A stretch of DNA of 64,000 nt from Roseibium suaedae (lineage in GTDB: Bacteria; Pseudomonadota; Alphaproteobacteria; Rhizobiales; Stappiaceae): assembly GCF_900142725.1 (NCBI RefSeq), contig NZ_FRBW01000004.1:186001-250000 (forward strand), given 5' to 3'. The translations under genes and the position numbers were made by a program. The notes beneath the pieces were generated by a model. The model was not told where the DNA came from. It worked only from the letters and a program-made list of their open reading frames with translations, and ran no database searches. Shown here one piece after another: positions 28,835 through 36,516 of the stretch (position 1 is its first letter; the number at the start of each line of letters is the position of its first letter).

Positions 28835-29292
28835 ACCGGTTCAAGGCCGAGTGTGTCGAGGCTGGAGCCAAGCTCTTCCTGTGGCTGTTGCCGCAGAGCC
28901 TGTTTCTTTTCCGAACGGATCAATGCAATTGCCGCAACGACCATGGAAATTCCAATGGCGTTGGCAAAGGCATCTGCCATGGAAGCCTCGTGGTTGGGGG
29001 TGAAGGCCTGAAGCACTTCTCCGGCAACGCCCATCATGAAAGCAACAACGGCCGAAATCCGCAACCGGCAGCAGAACAGGCTATGGATCGACAGCGTCAA
29101 AAGGGCGTAGAATCCGATGTGAATGACCTTGTCGTAGGGTTCCTGAACGCCGGTGTTGAACACCAGGCCGGCCAGGGCTCCGAAGACAAGCAGGCAGGCA
29201 AGCGGGAGAACGCGGATCAGGGAGACATCAATGTAATGCCTGTCCACGTAGGTCTGAATCAGCTTTGGCAGTTTGAGGCGTAGGCGGGGCAC
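28789..29292 (-). CDS. VanZ-like membrane protein
   Basis: A 167-residue protein with about four membrane helices and the VanZ pattern DKVIHIGFYALLTL, GEVLQAF and ADAFANAIGI with its conserved Asp and Asn. VanZ family proteins are named for teicoplanin resistance, but most in proteobacteria have no known function. GTG start at 29292 with AGGAGG 7 bases upstream. The C-terminal tail is hydrophilic and its last 15 codons lie antisense to rimM. It separates rimM from trmD, which are usually adjacent. Confidence 0.8.
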   Translation of the reverse strand: MPRLRLKLPKLIQTYVDRHYIDVSLIRVLPLACLLVFGALAGLVFNTGVQEPYDKVIHIGFYALLTLSIHSLFCCRLRISAVVAFMMGVAGEVLQAFTPNHEASMADAFANAIGISMVVAAIALIRSEKKQALRQQPQEELGSSLDTLGLEPVYLSERPSSGLASDK

Positions 29293-29562
29293 AGTGATAC
29301 CTCCTGGAAGTATGTTCCAGTTTTCTTATGATCGGCTTTTGGACATACAGGTGATGGGAGCTGATGGACAAAAGCGAAGCTGCCCCGTTGGCATTGAGCT
29401 TCGAAGCGCCTCTGAGGTAGAGATTGCTCTAGGGAAGGTTAAAGGCGGGCTACTGTCCGCGGGTTCTTTTGAACTGTGACGCAAGGATATGTGTCATGGT
29501 TAATGATTTCTTGATTTGGCGGATGTGCCCTACCACCGCGCATGTCCCGCCTGGAGCTGCAG

Positions 29563-30276
29563 ATGACTTTCAAGGCCAGTATCCTGACCCTCTATCCGGA
29601 CATGTTTCCGGGACCGCTGGGACATAGTCTGTCCGGCCGTGGTCTGGAGAAAGGATTGTGGAGCCTGGAGGCCTTGCAGATCCGCGATCACGCTTTGGAC
29701 AAGCACCGGTCAGTCGACGATACGCCCGCTGGCGGCGGCGCGGGCATGGTGCTCAGGGCCGATGTGCTGGCCCGGGCGATTGATGCGGCTGCCCGCGAAG
29801 ACGATCCCCGCCCCCGCATTCTGATGAGCCCGCGGGGCAAGCCCCTCACCCAGGCCCGCGCCCATGAGCTGGCGGAAGGCCCTGGCGCGATCATTGTCTG
29901 CGGCCGGTTCGAAGGCGTTGACCAGCGTGTGATCGATGCGCGGAACCTCGAGGAAATCTCGATCGGTGATTATATTCTCTCCGGCGGAGAGATCGGTGCG
30001 ATCACGCTGCTGGATGCCATCGTGCGGCTCATTCCGGGCGTCATGGGCAACATGCAGAGCGCCGATACGGAAAGCTTCGAGACGGGTCTTCTGGAGCACC
30101 CGCAGTATACAAGGCCGCAGGAATTCGAGGGCCGGACCATTCCGGAGGTTCTCACTTCGGGCAATCACAAGAAGATCGCCGAATGGCAGCGGGAGCAGGC
30201 CGAGAAGCTGACGCAGGAGCGCCGGCCGGATCTTTGGGATGCGTATTGCTCCTTGGTGGATGGGAACCACAAATAA
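29563..30276 (+). CDS. trmD: tRNA (guanine-N1)-methyltransferase TrmD
   Basis: A 237-residue SPOUT methyltransferase that makes m1G37 in tRNAs. The trefoil-knot motifs include [22 protein letters not shown] and [10 protein letters not shown], followed by the C-terminal linker and tRNA-binding part containing [13 protein letters not shown] chose the ATG at 29563 ([10 protein letters not shown]) with GGAG 6 bases upstream; an in-frame ATG at 29542 is possible. Normally within rpsP-rimM-trmD-rplS; here DoxX and VanZ-like genes have been inserted on both sides. Confidence 0.94.
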   Translation: MTFKASILTLYPDMFPGPLGHSLSGRGLEKGLWSLEALQIRDHALDKHRSVDDTPAGGGAGMVLRADVLARAIDAAAREDDPRPRILMSPRGKPLTQARAHELAEGPGAIIVCGRFEGVDQRVIDARNLEEISIGDYILSGGEIGAITLLDAIVRLIPGVMGNMQSADTESFETGLLEHPQYTRPQEFEGRTIPEVLTSGNHKKIAEWQREQAEKLTQERRPDLWDAYCSLVDGNHK

Positions 30277-30280
30277 TGAA

Positions 30281-30313
30281 GCCCCCACCGGAACCTTTCG
30301 GTCCGATGGGGGC
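30281..30313. terminator. Hairpin between convergent trmD and DoxX gene
   Basis: GCCCCCA / TGGGGGC forms a 7-bp GC stem enclosing a second internal pairing (CCGGAACC with GGTCCG). The T run is weak on both strands; the position between convergent stops supports a bidirectional terminator. Confidence 0.5.
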
Positions 30314-30325
30314 AGACTTTCCTGA

Positions 30326-30916
30326 TCAGAACTCGCGCTTCACGATCAGCTTGTCGGCCGACCAGGCGCCGGCGCCGAAGGCTGCGTAGAGGAACGCTCC
30401 GCCTGTCCAGAAGAGTGATGCAAGTTCCGCCTTGGTCTGTGTCTGGCCGAGGAACTTTGCTCCTCCATCCCCAAGCCGCTTGATGCCTTCGGGTGTGAAA
30501 AACTCACTGCCAGCTTTCAGGGCTTCAATGCCTGCATCCGTCAAAAGGGCGTGGCCGTACGGGAAGGCGAAGTGAAACCAGAGCGTTATTGCGAGCATGA
30601 CGCCGTTGGCAAGGGCCACTGGTCGGGTGAACAAACCGATCGCAATCATGAAGCCTCCAAAGAACTGCAGTGCAGCAAGCATGGGAGACCAGAGCCAGCC
30701 CGGATAGAAGCCAAGATTTTCAACGAACCCGATCTGTGCCATGGGCGCCATGATCTTCGGGACGCCTTCGATCATGAGCACGCCGCCGATTGCGACCCGA
30801 AATGCAGTCCAGGCAAAAGGCTGGGCGAATTTTTCGTAGAACCCGGCCAGGAATGGCAGGAAATAGGAATTCTTCACGGCTGCAACGGCAGGTATGTGAA
30901 CGGTGTCGATGGTCAT
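30326..30916 (-). CDS. DoxX family membrane protein
   Basis: A 196-residue protein of the DoxX/DoxD class with four membrane helices, recognisable from FRVAIGGVLMIEGVPKIM, LGFYPGWLWSPMLAALQFFGGFMIAIGLFTRP and ALANGVMLAITLWFHF. DoxX proteins are linked with redox and oxidative-stress membrane complexes, but this member's role is unknown. The frame runs further to 31039, but I start at 30916 because AGGAGG lies 6 bases upstream. It has a long upstream region that runs into the AT-rich gap. Confidence 0.8.
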   Translation of the reverse strand: MTIDTVHIPAVAAVKNSYFLPFLAGFYEKFAQPFAWTAFRVAIGGVLMIEGVPKIMAPMAQIGFVENLGFYPGWLWSPMLAALQFFGGFMIAIGLFTRPVALANGVMLAITLWFHFAFPYGHALLTDAGIEALKAGSEFFTPEGIKRLGDGGAKFLGQTQTKAELASLFWTGGAFLYAAFGAGAWSADKLIVKREF

Positions 30917-31621
30917 GATGTGCCTCCTGGTCCTTTCTGGAGACTTCGTCGGAGCCAGGCAGGATGCCGGAGGCTGTGACGACTGAATTGGCCTTGTGCC
31001 AGCGTCCTGGGAGTATTTAGTTTCTGCTGACTTGAACAATCTAATGGAATTGACTTTTGTACTTATTGATCAATGTCAAAATCGAAAAAATATGGCTACT
31101 GAATAGTATTTATTTTGATAAAACTCTTGATTATAATCAAAAGTAATGAAAAATAACTTAGAATGTTTCTAACTGTAAGAATTAGCTTCTTATTTTGTCG
31201 ACATCTATGTGTATTTTATTTGGAGAAATATTTCTCCACTCGTAAATTATATATAATGTAGATCGTCTGGTATGGGTTCATTCATTTCCTTTTGTGTGTG
31301 CATGTGTACAAAAGAACTGATGCAGTACAGATCGCGCTGACGCCACTGCCCTGAAACAATGCATCGTGGACGCTTGCTACAGATTGAAAAGGCCGTGCCG
31401 ATGATTCCGCGGCTAACCGACGGCATTTTTCAGAAAACACATGACAAGTGCGGCGTGTTGAGCTATCACCCGCGCGACGTTGCCGGACCTGTGCCCGGCC
31501 CATTGGGCTGAGCGGTCACCGGAAGCGTCTAAAACTGCCATGGCCCAAAGACGGTGAATCCGTCCGGATGCTTGTCGACCGGACGCTCTGACCGCTTTGA
31601 AACTGAAAAAGGAAATATGCC
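30917..31621. other. Long non-coding gap with an AT-rich core
   Basis: About 705 bases without a supported gene. The core (about 31040-31320) is very AT-rich in an otherwise GC-rich chromosome and contains several inverted repeats: ATTGATCAAT (31065-31074), GGAGAAATATTTCTCC (31222-31237) and CTTTTGT...ACAAAAG (31289-31314). The final ~300 bases return to normal GC and must carry the rplS promoter. Short frames crossing it have no ribosome site. Confidence 0.65.
31222..31237. promoter_or_regulatory. Perfect 16-bp palindrome, possible operator
   Basis: GGAGAAATATTTCTCC is perfectly self-complementary and lies in the AT-rich gap, about 300 bases upstream of the DoxX start on one side and 385 bases upstream of rplS on the other. 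A dimeric regulator site is possible. Confidence 0.35.
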
Positions 31622-32098
31622 ATGAACATTATTGAACAGCTGAACGCTGAAGAAATGGCGAAGATCGAAGCAGCCCGCAAGCTGCCGGAATTTTCCCCGG
31701 GTGACACCGTCAAGGTCAACGTGAAGGTGACCGAAGGCAACCGTACCCGTACCCAGGCTTACGAAGGCGTTTGCATCGCTCGCTCCGGCGGCGGCATCAA
31801 CGAATCCTTCACGGTCCGCAAGATCTCCTACGGTGAAGGTGTGGAACGCGTGTTCCCGGTCTTCTCTCCGATGATCGAAGGTGTTGAAGTTGTCCGCCGC
31901 GGTAAGGTTCGCCGCGCGAAGCTCTACTACCTGCGTGACCGCCGCGGTAAGTCCGCACGTATCGTGGAAGCAACCAACGCTCGCGCAAAGCGCCTCAACG
32001 AGGTCGTCCGCGCTGAAGCTGCTGCTTCCAAGGCTGCTGCTGCTGCCGAAAAGGCCGCTGCTGCAGAAGCTGCTGCTGCTGAGTCCGCTGCCGAATAA
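31622..32098 (+). CDS. rplS: 50S ribosomal protein L19
   Basis: A 158-residue L19 starting [15 protein letters not shown], with the conserved [48 protein letters not shown] and [18 protein letters not shown]. The C-terminus carries a ~35-residue Ala/Glu/Lys tail (ends AESAAE) not present in short L19 proteins. AGGAA precedes the ATG. It is followed by a strong terminator. It stands alone from trmD because a large gap and the DoxX gene lie between. Confidence 0.96.
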   Translation: MNIIEQLNAEEMAKIEAARKLPEFSPGDTVKVNVKVTEGNRTRTQAYEGVCIARSGGGINESFTVRKISYGEGVERVFPVFSPMIEGVEVVRRGKVRRAKLYYLRDRRGKSARIVEATNARAKRLNEVVRAEAAASKAAAAAEKAAAAEAAAAESAAE

Positions 32099-32415
32099 GA
32101 TCGGCGCGCTCGACGCGGTAAATCATCAAGGGGTGGGCTGCGGCCTGCCCCTTTTTGTTTTTTGGGAACCGTTTCCCGGCTGAGCATTTGCTGGCAGCGA
32201 TGCGGTTTCAATCTCACTTGACAAAAGCTCAACTCGCCAGCCTTGACCGCGACAGGGGCTTTGAGTCATTGAGAGGGGGAGAGTGGGGATTTGCGGGCAC
32301 CTTGCCCGCCCCCGGCGATCATGGATAGGCCCGGCCTCCTTCATCAGGATGCGTCCCACGCGGACAAGAACATGGCCTGTTCGGGGTTTCAGGCCGGGGT
32401 TTCAGGAGAGAACCA
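32099..32415. other. Gap between rplS and leuC
   Basis: 317 bases. It holds the rplS terminator, a short hairpin GCGGGCA/TGCCCGC at 32293-32309, and a tandem duplication of CGGGGTTTCAGG (32382-32393 and 32395-32406) just before leuC. A 15-codon frame (32372-32419) ends at a TGA overlapping the leuC ATG. No Leu-rich leader peptide is present. Confidence 0.6.
32128..32165 (+). terminator. Rho-independent terminator after rplS
   Basis: An 11-bp stem AAGGGGTGGGC / GCCTGCCCCTT (with two G-T pairs) and a 4-base loop is followed by TTTTT and another T-rich run. Confidence 0.88.
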
Positions 32416-33828
32416 ATGACCAAGGCCAGGACGCTTTACGACAAGATTTGGGACGACCATGTCGTCGACATGCAGGAAGACGGCACGGGCCTGCTCTATA
32501 TCGATCGTCACCTCGTTCATGAAGTGACGAGCCCGCAGGCGTTCGAAGGCCTGCGCATGACCGGCCGCAAGGTGCGCCAGCCTGAAAAGACGCTGGCCGT
32601 TGTCGACCACAACGTACCGACCACCGACCGCAGCCTGCCGAACCCGGATCCGGACAGCGTGACCCAGATCGCTGCCCTGGCCGAGAACACCAAGGAATTC
32701 GGAATTGAATATTACGACGCTTTCGACAAGCGTCAGGGCGTGGTGCACATCGTCGGGCCGGAACAGGGCTTCACCCTGCCGGGCATGACCATTGTTTGCG
32801 GTGACAGCCATACCTCCACCCACGGTGCATTCGGCGCACTGGCCCACGGCATCGGCACGTCCGAAGTGGAACACGTTCTGGCAACCCAGACGCTGATCCA
32901 GAAGAAGGGCAAGAACATGCTGGTCCAGGTTGATGGCCAGCTGCCGGAAGGCGTGACCGCCAAGGACATCATCCTGGCGATCATTGGTGAAATCGGCACC
33001 GCAGGCGGCACCGGCTATGTCATCGAATATGCGGGCGAAGCAATCCGTTCGCTGTCGATGGAAGGCCGCATGACCATCTGCAACATGTCGATCGAAGGCG
33101 GCGCACGCGCCGGCCTGATCGCACCGGATGAGACGACCTTCGAATATATCAATGGCCGTCCGAAGGCGCCGAAAGGCGAAGCCTGGGACATGGCTGTCGA
33201 ATACTGGAAGAGCCTGAAGACCGACGAGGGCGCACATTTCGACAAGGTCGTGACCCTGGATGCAGCCAACCTGCCGCCGATCGTCACCTGGGGCTCCTCC
33301 CCGGAAGACGTCGTCTCCGTGACCGGCGTGGTGCCGAACCCGGACGACATTCAGGAAGAAAACACCCGCAAGTCCAAGTGGCGTGCGCTGGAGTACATGG
33401 GCCTGGAACCGGGCACCAAGATGACCGACGTGAAGGTCGACCGCGTCTTCATCGGCTCCTGCACCAATGGTCGAATTGAAGATCTGCGCGCAGCTGCTGC
33501 AATCATCGGCGGCCGCAAGGTGGCCTCCACCGTGAGCGCCATGATTGTTCCGGGCTCTGGCCTTGTGAAGGAACAGGCGGAAGCCGAGGGTCTGGACAAG
33601 ATCTTCAAGGACGCCGGTTTCGAATGGCGTGAGCCGGGCTGCTCCATGTGCCTTGCCATGAACCCGGACAAGCTGAAGCCGGGCGAGCGTTGTGCATCGA
33701 CCTCGAACCGCAACTTCGAAGGCCGTCAGGGCTTCAAGGGCCGCACCCATCTGGTCTCTCCGGCAATGGCTGCGGCTGCTGCGATCGCCGGTCACTTTGT
33801 CGACATCCGGGACTGGCCGAAGGCCTGA
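32416..33828 (+). CDS. leuC: 3-Isopropylmalate dehydratase large subunit
   Basis: A 470-residue aconitase-family enzyme (Fe4S4) of leucine synthesis that isomerises 2- to 3-isopropylmalate with LeuD. Cluster cysteines are in [11 protein letters not shown] (about residue 351) and GCSMCLAMN (about 411 and 414). Other family stretches: [20 protein letters not shown] and [26 protein letters not shown] precedes the ATG. leuD is not adjacent, as is usual in Rhizobiales. A clear terminator follows. Confidence 0.96.
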   Translation: MTKARTLYDKIWDDHVVDMQEDGTGLLYIDRHLVHEVTSPQAFEGLRMTGRKVRQPEKTLAVVDHNVPTTDRSLPNPDPDSVTQIAALAENTKEFGIEYYDAFDKRQGVVHIVGPEQGFTLPGMTIVCGDSHTSTHGAFGALAHGIGTSEVEHVLATQTLIQKKGKNMLVQVDGQLPEGVTAKDIILAIIGEIGTAGGTGYVIEYAGEAIRSLSMEGRMTICNMSIEGGARAGLIAPDETTFEYINGRPKAPKGEAWDMAVEYWKSLKTDEGAHFDKVVTLDAANLPPIVTWGSSPEDVVSVTGVVPNPDDIQEENTRKSKWRALEYMGLEPGTKMTDVKVDRVFIGSCTNGRIEDLRAAAAIIGGRKVASTVSAMIVPGSGLVKEQAEAEGLDKIFKDAGFEWREPGCSMCLAMNPDKLKPGERCASTSNRNFEGRQGFKGRTHLVSPAMAAAAAIAGHFVDIRDWPKA

Positions 33829-33850
33829 TTCGCCGCGATGCGTTGACATT

Positions 33851-33879
33851 GAACGGGCGCCCTTGCGGCGCCCGTTTTC
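33851..33879 (+). terminator. Rho-independent terminator after leuC
   Basis: Perfect 10-bp stem AACGGGCGCC / GGCGCCCGTT with loop CTTGC, followed by TT, about 25 bases after the leuC stop. Confidence 0.85.
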
Positions 33880-33961
33880 ATTTCAGGGGCATCTGAAACG
33901 GCAAAATGCGCTCTTTATCTAAAAAGGCCATTTGCATCAGATCCTTAATTTAATTCAGCAA

Positions 33962-33973
33962 CTGTAATTACAG
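33962..33973. promoter_or_regulatory. 12-bp perfect palindrome before the HNH gene
   Basis: CTGTAATTACAG is fully self-complementary and sits in the AT-rich gap 145 bases upstream of the HNH gene start. Possible operator; no further support. Confidence 0.25.
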
Positions 33974-34117
33974 GCACTTTCCCAGGCAGGCTCTGCGTAT
34001 TTATCAGGCTTCACAAGAGTGTCATTGCAGCACTACAATACTCTCGTCTCATGAAGACTGTTCCTTCTGGCGGAACATCCGTCCGGAGGGCTCATCTACA
34101 GGCATGAGGAGCGGACG

Positions 34118-34675
34118 GTGACGATTGCAGTTGCGTCTGGCGCACATCCGGCGTTGGTGCTTAATGCGGACTACAGGCCCTTAAGCTACTACCCGTTGTC
34201 GCTGTGGTCCTGGCAGGACACCGCCAAAGCGGTTTTCCTCGACAGGGTGAACATTGTCTCCGAGTACGAGACGGTGGCCCGAAGTCCGAGCTTCGAGTTC
34301 CGCCTCCCGAGCGTCGTCTCTCTCAAGACCTTCGTCAAACCAAGCCGTTATCCTGCCTTTACCCGTTTCAATGTCTTCCTGCGTGACCGGTTTCAGTGCC
34401 AGTATTGCGGCTCGCGCGATGAACTGACCTTCGATCACCTGATCCCCCGCTCCAAGGGCGGACAGACAACCTGGGAAAACGTGATCACCGCCTGCTCTCC
34501 GTGCAATTTGAGAAAAGCCAACAAGTCCTGCGAGCAGTTGGACATGTGGCCAATGCACATGCCCTTTCAGCCGTCGATCCAGGATCTGCACAATCACGGC
34601 CGCGGATTTCCGCCGAACTATCTCCACGAAAGCTGGCTTGATTTTCTTTACTGGGATACGGAACTCGAGCCTTAA
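34118..34675 (+). CDS. HNH endonuclease family protein
   Basis: A 185-residue protein with a complete HNH-nuclease core: CQYCG (about residue 92), DHLIPRSKGG with the catalytic Asp-His, an Asn in TWENVITACSPCNLRK (second zinc pair CSPC), then a Trp/Pro-rich tail. The N-terminal ~80 residues are conserved in this subfamily (LVLNADYRPLSYYPLSLWSW). It is not linked to a restriction methylase or to phage genes here; in other Rhizobiales such a gene also occurs near leucine-biosynthesis genes. GTG start with GAGGAG upstream. Cellular role not known. Confidence 0.88.
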   Translation: MTIAVASGAHPALVLNADYRPLSYYPLSLWSWQDTAKAVFLDRVNIVSEYETVARSPSFEFRLPSVVSLKTFVKPSRYPAFTRFNVFLRDRFQCQYCGSRDELTFDHLIPRSKGGQTTWENVITACSPCNLRKANKSCEQLDMWPMHMPFQPSIQDLHNHGRGFPPNYLHESWLDFLYWDTELEP

Positions 34676-34725
34676 TCGGCCCTGACTTTAGGGAACTATT
34701 TACCCTCTCGAAGTGTCTCTCCCCT

Positions 34726-34746
34726 ATTTCTGAGTGATTCAGAAAT
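34726..34746. terminator. Hairpin between the HNH gene and the TadG-like gene
   Basis: ATTTCTGA / TCAGAAAT forms an 8-bp AU-rich stem with a 5-base loop, 50 bases after the HNH stop and 53 bases before the next start. It could end the HNH transcript or be an operator; there is no T run. Confidence 0.35.
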
Positions 34747-34798
34747 ATGAAATTCATTTCGGAGTAACAGTCATCCTGTGAGAGACAGGAGACTGCTT

Positions 34799-36229
34799 AT
34801 GCGCCTTGGTGCAGCCCGGACAATCTGGAGAGCCTTCAGAAGGCTTCCGAATGATCGTCGCGGTTCCATTCTCCCGATCTTCGCCCTTCTCGTGTTTCTT
34901 CTCGTCGTTATTGCTGGGGCGGGCATAGACTTCGCCAGAGCGATCAACGAGCGCGAGGCGATTGCCACGGCTCTGGATGCCTCTGCACTGTCCGTGGCCA
35001 CCCAGTTGTCTTCATCCGTCATGACGGATACCCAGATTGATACAGCTCTCAAGGATGCCTTCCGTGCCAATGCCACGCACGTTACCGATGTTACCAAGGC
35101 AATCTCAGATCTGACCTTTGTGGTGAACTCGGACGCTGGGACAGTGACCGTCAGGACGAAGGCAACGGTTCCGACGACATTCATCAATATCGGTGGCATT
35201 GGCCCGTCAGAATTGTCCGTCAACACGATGACGGAGGTCAGTTATTCCAAGTTCGATGTGGAACTGGCGCTGGTTCTGGACGTGACAGGCTCCATGAGCC
35301 TGGACCCTGCAGATCTCGCGGCCCTTCAAAGCGCGTCGACAAGTCTGGTTGAGGAACTGATGCCGACCAGCCTTTCCACGTCCACCAGCAAGATCAGAAT
35401 ATCGATTGTCCCTTACAGTCAGGGCGTAAACCTTGGAACGTATGCCTATTCGGTGACCAACGGCAAAAGTACGCTCGCCAATTGCGTTACCGAGCGGGGA
35501 GGCGACAAGAGATATACGGATGCCATCTATAATTACAGCGGCTCGAGTTCCGAGTTCTTTGGTGGCAAGAGTGATTACGAAACCCAGTATCAACCGGCGG
35601 AATATACGTACTCGAATCCCAGCGATGCCTGCCCGGCCGCCGCGGTGTTGCCGCTGACCAACAATAAGGTCAAACTTCTGGCCACGATTGCATCTCTGGT
35701 TGGTGTTGGGGGGACGGCCGGCCAAACTGGGATTGCCTGGGGCTGGTATACGTTGTCTCCCAATTGGTCGTCACTTTGGCCAAGTGCCAGCACGCCCGCG
35801 GCTTACACCGACAAGAACACCATAAAGATCGCCATCATCATGACTGATGGCGGGTTCAACATGAATTACGACAAGTCCAGCAAAACCTATCCTGGCAGCT
35901 GCGGCTGGGTTTGGCAGGGCTATAAGTTGAAATGGGTTTGCACCAACTCGACAACGATTTCAGGTTGGTTCCAGTATTGGTATCAGGAAGCGTCCTATGA
36001 TACCGAACCTGCGGTTCGTGGCCGGAAGTTTTGCGATGAGATGAAAACCGCAGGGATCTCGCTCTATACGGTTTTCTTCGAAACCCAGGACTCCAACTTC
36101 GGCAAGGACCTGATGAGCTACTGCGCCAGCAGCAGTGACAAGTTCTATTATGCGAGCTCCACGTCCGAGCTGATCAACGCTTTCGGCAATATTGCCCGCA
36201 AGATCCAGTCGATCTATCTCGCGAAATAG
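34799..36229 (+). CDS. TadG-like pilus-assembly protein with VWA domain
   Basis: A 476-residue protein with an N-terminal TadE/TadG membrane segment (RRGSILPIFALLVFLLVVIAG, about residues 21-41), the DFARAINEREAIATALDASAL stretch of TadG proteins, and a large extracytoplasmic VWA domain whose MIDAS is DVTGSMSLD (about residues 161-169). C-terminal part has several Trp and paired Cys (e.g. CGWVWQ, KWVC, FCDEM, YCAS). The frame starts with a GTG at 34778, but AGGAG lies 7 bases before the ATG at 34799. No other tad/cpa gene is adjacent, so it is an isolated member, as TadG-like VWA genes often are in Rhizobiales. Confidence 0.85.
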   Translation: MRLGAARTIWRAFRRLPNDRRGSILPIFALLVFLLVVIAGAGIDFARAINEREAIATALDASALSVATQLSSSVMTDTQIDTALKDAFRANATHVTDVTKAISDLTFVVNSDAGTVTVRTKATVPTTFINIGGIGPSELSVNTMTEVSYSKFDVELALVLDVTGSMSLDPADLAALQSASTSLVEELMPTSLSTSTSKIRISIVPYSQGVNLGTYAYSVTNGKSTLANCVTERGGDKRYTDAIYNYSGSSSEFFGGKSDYETQYQPAEYTYSNPSDACPAAAVLPLTNNKVKLLATIASLVGVGGTAGQTGIAWGWYTLSPNWSSLWPSASTPAAYTDKNTIKIAIIMTDGGFNMNYDKSSKTYPGSCGWVWQGYKLKWVCTNSTTISGWFQYWYQEASYDTEPAVRGRKFCDEMKTAGISLYTVFFETQDSNFGKDLMSYCASSSDKFYYASSTSELINAFGNIARKIQSIYLAK

Positions 36230-36293
36230 ATGCATCCGTGGCTGGCATGGATGAGTTCCTGAGCGAGTGCCAGACCCAGTTCTCTGATAAGCA

Positions 36294-36316
36294 AAAGGCC
36301 CGCCGTTTGGCGGGCC
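36294..36316 (-). terminator. Terminator hairpin on the minus strand (acs side)
   Basis: Perfect 8-bp stem GGCCCGCC / GGCGGGCC with loop GTTT. Read on the minus strand it is followed by TTTT. It lies 200 bases past the acs stop, and is nearly identical to the hairpin at 36459-36484. Confidence 0.6.
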
Positions 36317-36349
36317 GCAGACCGCTGACAAAGCAGTCACCTCTCCACC

Positions 36350-36377
36350 GTCATCCTAGGCCTTGAGCCGAGGACCT
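36350..36377 (+). repeat. CTTGA palindromic repeat, copy 3
   Basis: GTCATCCTAGGCCTTGAGCC begins the copy; arms TCCTAGGC/GCCGAGGA (one mismatch) surround CTTGA. Confidence 0.65.
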
Positions 36378-36398
36378 AAACAAGTCAATGACTTGCAG

Positions 36399-36424
36399 AT
36401 GGTCGGGTCAAGCCCGACCATGAC
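36399..36424 (-). repeat. CTTGA palindromic repeat, copy 4 (inverted)
   Basis: On the minus strand it reads GTCATGGTCGGGCTTGACCC; arms GGTCGGG/CCCGACC are perfect, with the CTTGA loop. Confidence 0.65.
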
Positions 36425-36458
36425 GAACGGGAAGGAGGCCGCCTTTGTCATCAACCTC

Positions 36459-36484
36459 AGGCCCACCGTTTGGCGGGCCTTTTC
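36459..36484 (+). terminator. Terminator hairpin on the plus strand (TadG side)
   Basis: AGGCCC-ACC-GTTT-GGC-GGGCCT followed by TTTT. It is located 230 bases downstream of the TadG-like gene and just past the acs stop on the other strand. Confidence 0.6.
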
Positions 36485-36516
36485 CGTTTTATAAATCAGC
36501 CTGTTTGGCCGGTAAT

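Noticed and set aside
29273-29479. Short plus-strand frame (68 codons) between the VanZ-like gene and trmD
   Set aside because: No convincing ribosome site, overlaps the start of the VanZ-like gene, and no pattern that I can support.
31282-31503. Minus-strand frame of 73 codons in the long gap before rplS
   Set aside because: Arg/Ser/Ala-rich with no ribosome site and crosses a palindrome; composition looks like non-coding.
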